Under the pieces are notes generated by a model, which was not told where the DNA came from, searched no databases, and saw nothing but the letters and a program-made list of their open reading frames with translations. Shown one piece after another: positions 8,522 to 18,667 of a DNA stretch of 51,300 nucleotides; positions within the stretch are counted from its first letter, which is position 1; each line of letters opens with the position of its first letter. Position numbers and translations under genes: made by a program. Origin of the DNA: Candidatus Zambryskibacteria bacterium RIFCSPHIGHO2_01_FULL_46_25 (lineage in GTDB: Bacteria; Patescibacteriota; Minisyncoccia; Phycocordibacterales; Zambryskibacteraceae); NCBI GenBank assembly GCA_001825155.1, contig MHVH01000006.1, positions 68,939-120,238 on the forward strand. Direction: 5' to 3'.

Positions 8522-9747
8522 TGAATTTTGTTTTAGTAAAGAAAGATTTTGACAGTTTGCCTTATGAATTTGTGGAAAGAAAAGGCAAGGGCCACCCCGA
8601 CACCCTATCGGATGGACTTGCAGAGTATTTATCAGCACAATATTCTATGTATACAAAACAGAACTATGGGGCAGTGCTTCATCATAATTTTGACAAGGTA
8701 GGGTTATTGGGGGGTGCGTCAGATGTAAGATTTGGGGATGGTAAATTAACGAAGCCGATACGGGTACTTCTAAACGGTCGCGCCTCTACTAAATTTGGCA
8801 ATCATGATATTGATGTGAAAACACTTTTAATTGATTGGTCAAAGACCTTTCTTGCTAGTCAACTTCCTTTTAAAAATATTGAAAAAGAATTGGAATTTCA
8901 CTACAACTTAAGTACTCAAAGTAGTCCAGGTACAATTGGAGAAAAAGAAAACATACAAAAAAGCTCAAGGAAATATTGGTTTGAACCAAGAAATTTGGAT
9001 GACGTGCCAGAACTCAAGAGGCTTTTTGCAAACGATACTTCTATGGGAGTGGGTTTCGCACCGTATTCCTCACTAGAAAACCTAATATTCTCAATCGACC
9101 AGTCGTTAACTTGTGAACAGTTTATATCCATGAATCCTTGGATTGGAAGCGATATAAAAATAATGGGTTTTAGACATAAAAATGAATATAAAATAACAAT
9201 ATGTATTCCACAAATTGCAGACCAAGTTTCGTCAATTGAAATTTATAAGGAAAACATACACGCGGTGCAAAAGGAAATTTACACCATTTTCCAAAAATTA
9301 GGTATAGAGGAGTATGAATTAAATATAAATACCAGAGATAATTACGACAAATCAGAACTTTATTTAACAGCTATCGGATCATCTATTGAAAGTGGTGACG
9401 AGGGGCTTGTTGGACGTGGAAACCGAGTTCAAGGAATAATATCACCGATGCGCCCAATGAGTATGGAAGGAGCAGCGGGCAAAAATCCTGTCTATCATAT
9501 AGGCAAGATATATTATGTTGCTGCTCAAAAGATTAGCGAAGCTATTTATAAAAAATTTAACATACAAAACGAGGTTGTTCTGGTAAGTCAAAGCGGTCGT
9601 GGCTTGCTAGATCCCTGGATAGTTTTTGTTCATGTGCCAAATGACTTTCTTATGTCCGACGATCTCGAATATCTGGTAAAAAAAGAAATAAAAAATATAC
9701 CTCTTTTGACTGATGATCTTATAAAATTGAAAATTCCGATTTCTTAG
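8521..9747 (+). CDS. archaeal-type S-adenosylmethionine synthetase
   Basis: GDEGLVGRGNRVQGIISPMRPMSMEGAAGKNPVYHIGKIY and ERKGKGHPDTLSDGLAE match the archaeal MAT family. Confidence 0.9.
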   Translation: MNFVLVKKDFDSLPYEFVERKGKGHPDTLSDGLAEYLSAQYSMYTKQNYGAVLHHNFDKVGLLGGASDVRFGDGKLTKPIRVLLNGRASTKFGNHDIDVKTLLIDWSKTFLASQLPFKNIEKELEFHYNLSTQSSPGTIGEKENIQKSSRKYWFEPRNLDDVPELKRLFANDTSMGVGFAPYSSLENLIFSIDQSLTCEQFISMNPWIGSDIKIMGFRHKNEYKITICIPQIADQVSSIEIYKENIHAVQKEIYTIFQKLGIEEYELNINTRDNYDKSELYLTAIGSSIESGDEGLVGRGNRVQGIISPMRPMSMEGAAGKNPVYHIGKIYYVAAQKISEAIYKKFNIQNEVVLVSQSGRGLLDPWIVFVHVPNDFLMSDDLEYLVKKEIKNIPLLTDDLIKLKIPIS

Positions 9748-9754
9748 CCACTCA

Positions 9755-10456
9755 ATGTCTAGTAATATTTATCTTTCTGGTGGAGGTTCTGTTAAGGACA
9801 GTTATCAACTAGATGACTTGTTTCTTAGGGCAGCTGGAGAGAAGATACTTTATTTACCAGTTGGATTGAAAAGAACTTTTACAGGATATGATGAGTGTGT
9901 GACCTGGTTTACAGATATGATTTCTTTGCATAATTTATCAAAACGAGTATCGGTTTGGATCGATATAAAAAATAAGTCACACGCATTAAACCGGAATAAT
10001 TTTGATGCCATATATATAGGAGGAGCCAGCGACACATCTCGATTGCACGACTTGTTGCAGAGAAATAATTTTTATCCACAATTTAAAATCTTTATAAAAG
10101 AAAAGGGTTTGATATATGGAGGTAGTGGAGGAGCATCAATTTTGGGTAAATCTATAAACTATGATCAAATTGAAAAATCATTGCCAAAAATCAATGAGAG
10201 TGCGGCAGATTTGTGTGGAAATTATTCTGTATTTGGTCATTTGGATGAAGAAAATAAAAATATAATCGAAGGGTTTTCGGAGGGGGATGTTATAGGGATT
10301 CCGGAAGGAGGAGGTTGCTTGTTAGATACTTTTCAACAACTCATAACATATATTGGTATTCCTGACGGCATGATAATTAATCAATTTGGCATCCGGATAT
10401 TGAAAAACATACAATCTATACAATATGGTACTATAGGAAATAATAATGAAAGTTAA
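9755..10456 (+). CDS. peptidase S51 (dipeptidase E-like) family protein
   Basis: IYIGGASDTSRL and GLIYGGSGGASILGK nucleophile elbow. Confidence 0.65.
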   Translation: MSSNIYLSGGGSVKDSYQLDDLFLRAAGEKILYLPVGLKRTFTGYDECVTWFTDMISLHNLSKRVSVWIDIKNKSHALNRNNFDAIYIGGASDTSRLHDLLQRNNFYPQFKIFIKEKGLIYGGSGGASILGKSINYDQIEKSLPKINESAADLCGNYSVFGHLDEENKNIIEGFSEGDVIGIPEGGGCLLDTFQQLITYIGIPDGMIINQFGIRILKNIQSIQYGTIGNNNES

Positions 10457-11909
10457 TGAAAAAATGGCAGCTGGAGAGGTTAAGATTACTCCTCGAGATG
10501 AGGACTATTCTCAGTGGTATTTGGATGTCATCTTCGGGGCAGATCTAGCTGAGTACGGGCCAACAAAAGGCTCTATGATTATTAAACCATCTGGGTATGC
10601 ATTATGGGAGAAAATCCAAAACTTTCTAGATAAAAGTTTCAAAGATATGTCTGTACAGAATGTTTATTTTCCAATGCTTATTCCAGAGAGGCTGTTAAAA
10701 AAAGAGGAGAATCACGTTGAAGGTTTTTCTCCAGAAGTTGCCGTAGTTACTTATGCTGGTGGAGAAAAGTTGGAAGAAGCATTAATTGTAAGACCCACTT
10801 CAGAAACAATAATGTACGAAACATTTTCAAGATGGATCCAGTCTCATCGCGATCTTCCGTTGCTCATCAATCAATGGGTCAATGTGGTTCGTTGGGAACT
10901 TCGTCCCCGTCTTTTCTTAAGAACAACGGAATTTCTTTGGCAAGAAGGTCATACTGCTCATTCAAACCATGAAGAAGCAGATTTATTTGCCAGAAAGATA
11001 CTCGATCTTTATGCTACATTTGCGAAAGATATTATGGCTATTCCAGTTATACTTGGTATTAAGACGGAAAATGAGAAGTTTGCCGGAGCTTCCAAAACTT
11101 ATTGCGTTGAGGCCATGATGCAAGATGGCAAAGCATTACAATTTGCCACTTCTCATAATCTTGGGCAAAATTTTGCTAAGGCTTTCAATATACAATTCAC
11201 AAACGAGAACAACCAGGGGTCTTTTGTTTGGCAGACGAGCTGGGGCTTGAGTACTCGAACTATTGGTGGCCTTATAATGGTACATAGTGATGATAAGGGT
11301 TTAGTGCTTCCACCCAATATTGCTCCAATAAAAATTGTTATAATTCCAATCTGGAACTCGGAAGAGAGTAAAAATCTTGTGTTAAAACATGCTCTAGGGT
11401 TGCATGATGAGTTAATTTCTGAGTACGGAAACACTGTCGTAATTATTGATGACAGGGATATGAGATCTGGGCAAAAGCATTATCAATGGGAGAAAAAAGG
11501 TATACCAGTTCGAATTGAAATCGGCCCCCGAGACATAAGTGGTGGTACTGTGGTTGCTGTGCGAAGAGATACTTCCAAAAAGATTGTTTTACCAGCTTTA
11601 GAATTGTCGCGGTCACTCAGAGAACTTTTTACTGATATACAAAACAGTCTTTATTCAAAAGCTCTTGCGCTAAGAGATCTAAAAACTGTTGATGTTGAGA
11701 ATTGGAATGATTTTCTTGAAAATATTGAAGCTGGAAATTTCATCCAAGCCTATTGGGATGGCTCATCCGAAACTGAAAAGAAAATTAAAGAAGAAACAAA
11801 GGCAACAATTCGTTGCATTCCGTTTACTCTTGAAAAGGTGCCAGAAGGAAAATGTATATATAGCGGTAACCCAACTGCTATAAAAGTAATTTTTGCTCGG
11901 AGTTACTAA
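10446..11909 (+). CDS. proS: prolyl-tRNA synthetase, archaeal/eukaryotic-like (short) type
   Basis: RPTSETIMYETFSRWIQSHRDLPLLINQWVNVVRWELRPRLFLRTTEFLWQEGHTAH; C-terminal zinc-domain-like tail. Confidence 0.92.
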   Translation: MKVNEKMAAGEVKITPRDEDYSQWYLDVIFGADLAEYGPTKGSMIIKPSGYALWEKIQNFLDKSFKDMSVQNVYFPMLIPERLLKKEENHVEGFSPEVAVVTYAGGEKLEEALIVRPTSETIMYETFSRWIQSHRDLPLLINQWVNVVRWELRPRLFLRTTEFLWQEGHTAHSNHEEADLFARKILDLYATFAKDIMAIPVILGIKTENEKFAGASKTYCVEAMMQDGKALQFATSHNLGQNFAKAFNIQFTNENNQGSFVWQTSWGLSTRTIGGLIMVHSDDKGLVLPPNIAPIKIVIIPIWNSEESKNLVLKHALGLHDELISEYGNTVVIIDDRDMRSGQKHYQWEKKGIPVRIEIGPRDISGGTVVAVRRDTSKKIVLPALELSRSLRELFTDIQNSLYSKALALRDLKTVDVENWNDFLENIEAGNFIQAYWDGSSETEKKIKEETKATIRCIPFTLEKVPEGKCIYSGNPTAIKVIFARSY

Positions 11910-12945
11910 TTTCAAGTATTTTTCTGTATAAATCTATATGTTTCTTCATAATTGAGTTCATCTCTAATTTCCTGTTATTTGGTTGTGGTGAAAGTAGAGG
12001 TAAACTCTTCGCTTGAATAAGAGATTTAATTAAATTATCGGTAAAAATTGAAATATCGTTATCATAATCAAAACTTATTACTTCGTCATCTTGTTCTTTA
12101 TAGAATCCAACATTGGATATAACAGAATAGCATCCACAATCTTTTGCTAATTCAACCTGACCACTGTGCGTTCCCCATAGGTAAGGGAGCATACATACAT
12201 GCTGTTCACAAAAAATCTCAGTGAGGTAATCGTTTGAAATTTCAGGTTGAGAGATAAGATTTATCCGTCGTGATGAATGGATAGCTTTAAAAAATCTAGC
12301 CGTTCTCCCATCTCTATTGATAGAGTTTTCGATTAATGGCTTAGTTATGATTGTGAGCGTACAGTCTGATAGCTGGGGGCATTTTAAAAAGCGTTCGACA
12401 GAATGATTAATTTCCTTGTTTTGTCGCATATCACCAACTAGGTAAATAAAATTACTCTTTTTCTTTAAATTTAGAGCCATGTGACTTGATAGCACAGCAT
12501 CAGGATTAGCCATATACCCCAAAGGAATCACTTCTATGTGTTTATTATTTCCATATGTATTTATAATCCAATTTTTACAACCATGCGTAGGTGTAATTAA
12601 TACATTTGAATAAAGGTGAAGCATTTTTTGAAACTCACCATTTCCTAAACCTTTTTCTCTCAAACTTTCTCTACTGTGGCACGTCCAGACAATAGGTTTG
12701 CCAATCATTTTAAAATAATCTAATAAGCTTTTTAATTCCAAAACTGTAAGTTTATCAAAAGAAAAGTGAATATGAACTAAATCATAAGAGTCTGGTTGGT
12801 GTCTGTTTTGGATGAATTCTGGAGTAGGGTTACCCCCAATACGGTTAAAATAGTCAGTTTCTGGGTTAACAAAAACTATCTCTCCAGATTTCTGGAATTT
12901 CGATGTATACGGGTGTCTTGAAGGTAGGCTGAGTATCCTTATCAC
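11878..12945 (-). CDS. glycosyltransferase family 4-like protein
   Basis: YDLVHIHFSFDK, IVWTCHS, LPYLWGTHSGQVELAKDCGCYSVISNVG. Confidence 0.6.
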   Translation of the reverse strand: MIRILSLPSRHPYTSKFQKSGEIVFVNPETDYFNRIGGNPTPEFIQNRHQPDSYDLVHIHFSFDKLTVLELKSLLDYFKMIGKPIVWTCHSRESLREKGLGNGEFQKMLHLYSNVLITPTHGCKNWIINTYGNNKHIEVIPLGYMANPDAVLSSHMALNLKKKSNFIYLVGDMRQNKEINHSVERFLKCPQLSDCTLTIITKPLIENSINRDGRTARFFKAIHSSRRINLISQPEISNDYLTEIFCEQHVCMLPYLWGTHSGQVELAKDCGCYSVISNVGFYKEQDDEVISFDYDNDISIFTDNLIKSLIQAKSLPLLSPQPNNRKLEMNSIMKKHIDLYRKILEISNSEQKLLL

Positions 12946-13031
12946 AAATCGTATTGTACAAGAGAACCCTTATTTTTAGTACACTTTTCGAGGAAAAATT
13001 GCTCGGTACGTTCTTTTGCTATAATACAAAC

Positions 13032-13793
13032 ATGGCAAAGCCCATACTTGTTGCGAACTGGAAGAATCATCCGGCATCTCTTGAAGAAGCCAAGAGTCTT
13101 ATAAGGGAATTATCGAAAGCAAAACTTGTTCTCAAGAAAACGCGCCTCTTCATCGCGCCACCCTTGCCTTACTTCGAGCTTGTCTCCTCTGGCGCGAGAA
13201 GCTTCGCCGGCCTCGCTTCCCAGAACATGTTCGCGCATATGAAGGGGTCTTATACCGGTGGCATAACTCCGGGAATCCTCAAGAGCTTCGGTGTGAGGCT
13301 CGCCATAGTAGGACACAGCGAGAGGCGAGCGCAGGGAGAATCTTCCGAGGCGGTATCTCTGAAGGTCAAAGCCGCTCTGAAGGCGGGCATCGCGCCTCTG
13401 GTCTGTGTCGGCGAGCCCTCAAGAGACGCGGATGGCGAATATTTCGAAGTTTTGCGCGATGAGATTAAGGCGTCTCTCGCCGGCTTGAGCAAAAGTAATG
13501 TCTCATCGGTTATCATTGCCTACGAGCCGGTTTGGGCCATAGGCAAGAGCGCGAAGGAGTCGCTTGCTCCAGCGGAGCTCGCGGAGTCGGTCATATTTAT
13601 AAGAAAGGTTCTAAGCGACCTCTTCGGCAGGAAGGCGGCCGAGAGCGTGCATATCCTCTACGGCGGCTCGGTCGAGTATGCCAATGCGGGCACCCTTGCG
13701 CGCGAGAGCGGGATAAGCGGTTTCCTCGTCGGTCACGCATCACTCAATGCCAAACAATTTGTGGCTATCGCTAAATCTCTTACAGGAAAATGA
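13032..13793 (+). CDS. tpiA: triosephosphate isomerase
   Basis: MAKPILVANWKNHP, VGHSERR, AYEPVWAIG, YGGSVE; TATAAT immediately upstream of ATG. Confidence 0.95.
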   Translation: MAKPILVANWKNHPASLEEAKSLIRELSKAKLVLKKTRLFIAPPLPYFELVSSGARSFAGLASQNMFAHMKGSYTGGITPGILKSFGVRLAIVGHSERRAQGESSEAVSLKVKAALKAGIAPLVCVGEPSRDADGEYFEVLRDEIKASLAGLSKSNVSSVIIAYEPVWAIGKSAKESLAPAELAESVIFIRKVLSDLFGRKAAESVHILYGGSVEYANAGTLARESGISGFLVGHASLNAKQFVAIAKSLTGK

Positions 13794-13889
13794 TTATGGA
13801 AATTTTTCTCTATTTACACACCCTTTTATTTATTGTCTAAATGTGGTATAAATAAAATAGAATCTGGTCTTTAGAAAAGAGGCAAAGGC

Positions 13890-15107
13890 ATGACAAAAAA
13901 CGAGTACGTGAGACTCGCAAATACCGAGCCGCTGGTCCAGCTACACGGAAACATCTCAGGTAAGGATTTTGTTGTCCGAGAGTACACTTACGGAGTACTT
14001 GTTCCTGACTACAACCATCCGCTGTCGTGCGTAAGTGTGGCTAACAGTTCGCTTTCCATCGACCTGTGGGTTGGCTGCAAATGGCAGTGTGCCTATTGTC
14101 AGGTTCAGGGAAGCAAACAGGATTTAGCAAATCAGGGTACGATGCCCCTGAATCCCCAGAGGAGAAACCAGGCTACCATCGAGGAAATTGTGGATGCCCT
14201 CGTCGATCATCCATTTTTTCTCCCCAATGAGACCGTGATCAGCATTGGCACGGCTAGCACCGAGCCGCTCGCTCCAGGCGCCGTGACCGACAGTACGTTC
14301 GCGCTCATGGACTACTTCGTCAAGAAGGGACTCAAAAATCCGTTTTAGATCGTCACCAAAGGCGGAGTTCCCAGAAGCCATAAGCTTGATTTCGCACGTA
14401 TCGCTAATGCAACACAAGGAGTGATGCTCTCCCTGTGTTGGGCGGACAACCCTCCTCACATAGAGCCGATACGTAACAACCGTTTCCTTAACATTGAAGA
14501 GATCAAGGAAGCGGGTGTGGCAATCGCCTGGTACATGCGCCCCATTACTCCCGAATGGAGCGGGACACGCGAACGCGTTGAGATGATGATGTTGTGGGTA
14601 AAGCAACATTACGCACCATACATCAGTTGCATCGTTCCTGGTGGTCTTCGCTGGACTGAGGGAATTGAGCGTGGCCTCGTCGAGGTTCATAGAGTTAGCA
14701 TGCCCGACATTCCCAAGATGGAAAATGAAAAGGATCTTCCATATGAACTGGCTCAAACCATCCTAGAGCTCGCTGGGGAACATTTCCCGGACACACCAGT
14801 CTACTTCAAGTCTTCTTGCGCCATCACGCACATGCTGAAGATCCCCAGCATTTCTTCAGTGCAGGTGCTGTCCCGTCCCGAATGTGAAGCATCCCTCTGC
14901 CCGTTTGCCCAAAGGCAAATCTGTGGACAGGGGTCGATCTACTCGATAACGAGTGCCGATGCCCAAAGAGTCATTGATAGGCTCGGCATTCCCACTGCCG
15001 TAAAAAGCTGGGATCCCATAAACGGGCTCATTACTGACCCGCCACTCAAGAGTTTCACCTACGCTCTCCAGCAGATTGTGCTCAATCAGCTCGGGCGCGG
15101 ACGGTAA
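13890..15107 (+). pseudogene. radical SAM protein interrupted by an in-frame TAG at 14346-14348
   Basis: CKWQCAYC cluster motif in the first half; the frame continues after TAG as IVTKGGVPRSHKLDFARIANATQGVMLSLCW and on to 15107. Confidence 0.7.
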
Positions 15108-15116
15108 AGCAACACA

Positions 15117-15145
15117 ACAGGTGCCACTCTTTGGCACCTGTTTCT
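15117..15145 (+). terminator. rho-independent terminator
   Basis: aacaggtgccactctttggcacctgtttcttt. Confidence 0.8.
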
Positions 15146-15700
15146 TTATTCAAACCTACTGAAAGTAAACCACCGCATTTTTCCTATAGGTATATTGTAT
15201 TTTTTTTCTATAACACTCTTGGCATCGTCAAAAACAGCAGAGCCCCAGCTAAATCCTAATGATGCTGAAATTTGTTGTAACTCATCTTCAGATTTTCCTT
15301 CAAGCTCAACATAAGGCGGGATGTTAGGCCAGGTATCAATGTCGATGGCAGTATCGCCCAGTAAAAAACTGTGGCGCTTTTTTTCCTGACGACGATATGC
15401 TATCAAACCAACATTCTCAAGAAGTTTGGTCATTTTTTCTGGATTATCGACAATAGACTCTACTTCATGGGCACTATCAATTGTCTGGCCCCTATTTTCC
15501 TTATAGGTCAAAGTTGTAACATTGCCAATTGTACGCAATCTGACAAATCTTTTTTCTTCGAGCCAAGAGAGATCTGAGTCGTAAAAGATAGTTTCATTTA
15601 GAATGTTTTCTCCCTTATCCTTTGCTCCGAGTTTAATGAGCTTCTCTGCCAACTCATTTTTATTTATCTCCAAAAAACGAACCTCTATCTCTTTGTTCAT
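15146..15700 (-). CDS. CYTH domain protein (class IV adenylate cyclase / thiamine triphosphatase-like)
   Basis: MNKEIEVRFLEINKNEL...VRLRTIG...LTYKE...YVELEGKSEDEL. Confidence 0.8.
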   Translation of the reverse strand: MNKEIEVRFLEINKNELAEKLIKLGAKDKGENILNETIFYDSDLSWLEEKRFVRLRTIGNVTTLTYKENRGQTIDSAHEVESIVDNPEKMTKLLENVGLIAYRRQEKKRHSFLLGDTAIDIDTWPNIPPYVELEGKSEDELQQISASLGFSWGSAVFDDAKSVIEKKYNIPIGKMRWFTFSRFE

Positions 15701-15751
15701 AGTTTTTCTACTGCCTTACTATTATATATCAAAAACCTTATTTTTTATGAA

Positions 15752-15780
15752 AAGGCCCGGGCGTTGTTGCGCTCGGGCCT
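15752..15780 (-). terminator. terminator for the NDK-like gene
   Basis: aggcccgggcgttgttgcgctcgggcct with T-run on minus strand. Confidence 0.75.
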
Positions 15781-15783
15781 GTG

Positions 15784-16203
15784 TTACAGTTGGTGGAAAA
15801 GCCGAACATCGTTCTCGGCTTCCTGTTGGTTTTTGGGACGGTGAATTGCATTGGCGTAGTATCTTACCTCGCCAATAATGAACGGGTTCTTCTGGCCGAA
15901 TCGGATCCTTATACTTTCAGGCTCGCAATCGCCAGGAGCAGTAGCGGTCCCCGAAAGGCGGAAAAGGGTTGCTACCGCATTTTCGCCAATCACCAATCCG
16001 GCCTCTGCCAATGAAGCAAAGGCGAGGCATGTAGCGCTCCAGAGATCTTCGGAAAGATCCGGATACAGCTTTTTCAGCGCCCACTTAGGCATGACAAGAA
16101 CTTTGGTGTCTATGATGATAAGCCCAGCTTTTTCGATGATTGTCCTGATTTCACCAGAGTATGCCATGGCCTCGGGCTTGATAACGTACAAGCTCGTTTC
16201 CAA
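15784..16203 (-). CDS. divergent nucleoside diphosphate kinase-like protein
   Basis: TSLYVIKPEAMAYSGEIRTIIEKAGLIIIDTK; NAIHRPKNQQEAENDVRLFH corresponds to the NDK active-site His region. Confidence 0.7.
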   Translation of the reverse strand: METSLYVIKPEAMAYSGEIRTIIEKAGLIIIDTKVLVMPKWALKKLYPDLSEDLWSATCLAFASLAEAGLVIGENAVATLFRLSGTATAPGDCEPESIRIRFGQKNPFIIGEVRYYANAIHRPKNQQEAENDVRLFHQL

Positions 16204-16340
16204 TCATCACCCCATTTCTTTAGTAGTTATTAGTGGCAGGAACAGTCTTGATTGAACTACAAGTAACATACAGATTTTCTATCCCTAAGTCAACCACTTG
16301 TAATGGAGAATTCTGATTCTGTTTTGCTATAATTCATCTG

Positions 16341-17246
16341 ATGAAATCAGTCACCGAAGCTGGGGATTTGCAGGGCAAGCGCGTCTTGGTGCGCGTGGAT
16401 TGGAGTATTCCTGATTTAAAAAACGATTTTCAGATCAGAGCAACGCTTCCTACATTGGAGTATTTGGAGAAGATGGGAGCCAAAATTATTGTAGCCACAC
16501 ATTTGGAAAACGAGACCATCGAAGATTTAAAGAGATACCTGCCCGAAGGCGCGGAACTCTTACCGAATTTGCGCGATAATCCGGGCGAAGAAGCGAACTC
16601 CGAGGAGTTCGCGAAAGAATTGGCAAACAAAGCAGACATTTACGTCAACGAGGCCTTCTCTGTCTCGCATAGAGAACACGCGTCTATAGTTGGGGTGCCG
16701 AAATTTCTGCCAAGTTATGCCGGCATCGAGTTTATGGAAGAAATAGCTGCGCTTTCGAAAGCCTTCCACCCGCCCCATCCGTTTATTCTTCTCTTGGGCG
16801 GAGCAAAATTCGATACAAAACTGCCTCTTGTCCAGAAATTCGCCCAAATTGCGGACAAGGTCTTTATCGCCGGAGCCATGGCGGCGAAAGTGCCGGAAGT
16901 CATGACCCAAAATCCGAAAGTGGTATTGCCCGTGGGCGACATCGCGGCACTTGATGCCGACGACAACGTCATCAATCAGATTTCCGGAATAATTGCCGAT
17001 GCAAAATTTATTTTGTGGAACGGACCTCTGGGCAAATATGAGAAAGGCTATACGGAAGGGACGCTGAAGCTCGCGCGCCTTCTCGCCGAGAGCGGCAAAG
17101 AGGTGATAGTCGGCGGCGCGAATACTCTGGCGGCGATTAAAGAATTGAATATTTACGATAAATTCACTTTCGTCTCCACCGCCGGCGGCGCTATGCTCGA
17201 ATTCTTAGCCACGGAGACTCTGCCCGGCATTCAAGCTTTGGAATAA
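16341..17246 (+). CDS. pgk: phosphoglycerate kinase, reduced (301 aa)
   Basis: GKRVLVRVDWSIP, NEAFSVSHREHAS, LLLGGAKFDTKLPLV, LWNGPLGKYE, STAGGAMLEFL. Confidence 0.9.
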   Translation: MKSVTEAGDLQGKRVLVRVDWSIPDLKNDFQIRATLPTLEYLEKMGAKIIVATHLENETIEDLKRYLPEGAELLPNLRDNPGEEANSEEFAKELANKADIYVNEAFSVSHREHASIVGVPKFLPSYAGIEFMEEIAALSKAFHPPHPFILLLGGAKFDTKLPLVQKFAQIADKVFIAGAMAAKVPEVMTQNPKVVLPVGDIAALDADDNVINQISGIIADAKFILWNGPLGKYEKGYTEGTLKLARLLAESGKEVIVGGANTLAAIKELNIYDKFTFVSTAGGAMLEFLATETLPGIQALE

Positions 17247-17342
17247 AGTAATTTGAAAAATCGCGCTAGCATTTTCTGTTGAAAATGCACGCTCCACTCG
17301 CGCCGTCGCGCTCCGTGACGATTTTTCCTCTTACTTTATTCC
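17240..17342. terminator. nested inverted repeats between convergent genes (bidirectional terminator-like)
   Basis: ggaataaagtaa/ttactttattcc and gaaaaatcg/cgatttttc arms, inner gcattttc-tgtt-gaaaatgc. Confidence 0.55.
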
Positions 17343-17725
17343 AGCGCGGCACGAATCTTGTTCGCGTTTGTATCAAAATCTTTCGGATCGCCTGAAGCGT
17401 CATTTGGCCAGACCCAGATGTGGGCGTGGGGGACTTCGTCACCGAAGATTTGTGAGCGAATCATCTCTGTATTGAAAGCTTTTTGCTGCGCTAACGCAAC
17501 TTTTCTCACTACTTCGAAATACGCTCCAATCGATCCTTGCCCTCCCCCGGAGGGCAAGTCCCATACCCAGCGATAATGTTCCTTCGGAATAACTTGCACG
17601 TGGCCCACTCCGTGGGGATTAATATCCAAAAAGGCGAGGAAATTCTCATCTTCATACACTTTGTACGAAGGAATTTCGCCTTTTGCTATTTTGCAGAAAA
17701 TGCAATTCGTTTCATTCGTACTCAT
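17336..17725 (-). CDS. HIT family protein
   Basis: CIFCKIAKGEIPSYKVYEDE...HAHIWVWP. Confidence 0.9.
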   Translation of the reverse strand: MSTNETNCIFCKIAKGEIPSYKVYEDENFLAFLDINPHGVGHVQVIPKEHYRWVWDLPSGGGQGSIGAYFEVVRKVALAQQKAFNTEMIRSQIFGDEVPHAHIWVWPNDASGDPKDFDTNANKIRAALE

Positions 17726-17743
17726 TCGTATATTAGTATCGTG

Positions 17744-18637
17744 TTAGTAATTCTCGTAATCTACCAACTGCCCGTTCGTGTTATAAAGCTCAATCGTTTC
17801 ATACTTATCCGCCCACATCTCCCAACCTCGGCCGAGGAAGATTCTCCAGTTCTTGCTCTCGAATCCCTTGTCAGAGCTGTGATAAGCGAGACAGCCCCGG
17901 TAGCTGTAATGCTCTTTGATAAAGGCTCTGCAAACGCCGGAGAGACGCTTGCCGTCAATGCAGTCGTCACATCGTTCGCCGAATTTATCCTTGCCGCCGA
18001 AGACGGGAGTCTGGCAGGAAGGCATATAGGAGAGGAAGTCACGACACTCCCGATCCAGGTTCTCTACGCCCGGTTCATCGGATGGTCTGGGGCAGTTTCG
18101 CGAGAGAGAGGGGGTGAAGGCGTAATCCGGCAGAGCCTCGATATAGCCCGTGCATATATTCTCTTTGAAATTGGTAATCTTGTAAGGAGTTTGCACTCCG
18201 ACTGAACCGGTGGTGATGACAGCTCTACCGCCCGCCTCGAGGACGAAGGCTGGCAAGACTGCCACGTCTGCCGAGAAGCGTTGGAGGATATTGCCGCTAT
18301 AGTATGGACGCTCGTCCTTGCCATTCCTTAGCTGCCAGCCGGAGAGATTTACTGCGGAGCTGCCTGTGTTGTCTATAGTGATGTATTCCTCATACGATTG
18401 ATACGCGTAAGCCGCGTTGCCGGAGCCAATGGATATATATTGCGCTTGCGCGGCCGTGCGCGAAGAATCGGATGAAGGCGCATACAATAACCCCGAGGAT
18501 GAGAAAGGGCTTCCGTTCGGGTTGATGGAGCCGAGTTTGCGGTCGCCTGAGGAGGTGGAGAATACGATGACGAGAAGCACGGCAAGCACGACAATGCCCT
18601 GTATTACCCCTTGGCCGGTTTGTAGGTTTTTTCTCAT
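17744..18637 (-). CDS. lamin-tail-domain-like membrane-anchored protein
   Basis: N-terminal TM; YEEYITIDNTGSSAVNLSGWQLRN. Confidence 0.65.
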   Translation of the reverse strand: MRKNLQTGQGVIQGIVVLAVLLVIVFSTSSGDRKLGSINPNGSPFSSSGLLYAPSSDSSRTAAQAQYISIGSGNAAYAYQSYEEYITIDNTGSSAVNLSGWQLRNGKDERPYYSGNILQRFSADVAVLPAFVLEAGGRAVITTGSVGVQTPYKITNFKENICTGYIEALPDYAFTPSLSRNCPRPSDEPGVENLDRECRDFLSYMPSCQTPVFGGKDKFGERCDDCIDGKRLSGVCRAFIKEHYSYRGCLAYHSSDKGFESKNWRIFLGRGWEMWADKYETIELYNTNGQLVDYENY

Positions 18638-18667
18638 AAATCTATCTTACCATGCTAAAATACTCGA

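Noticed and set aside
16587-16607. gcgaactc-cgag-gagttcgc hairpin in pgk as a palindromic insertion
   Set aside because: The encoded segment (GEEANSEEFAKELANKADIYVNEAF) aligns with ordinary PGK without extra length.
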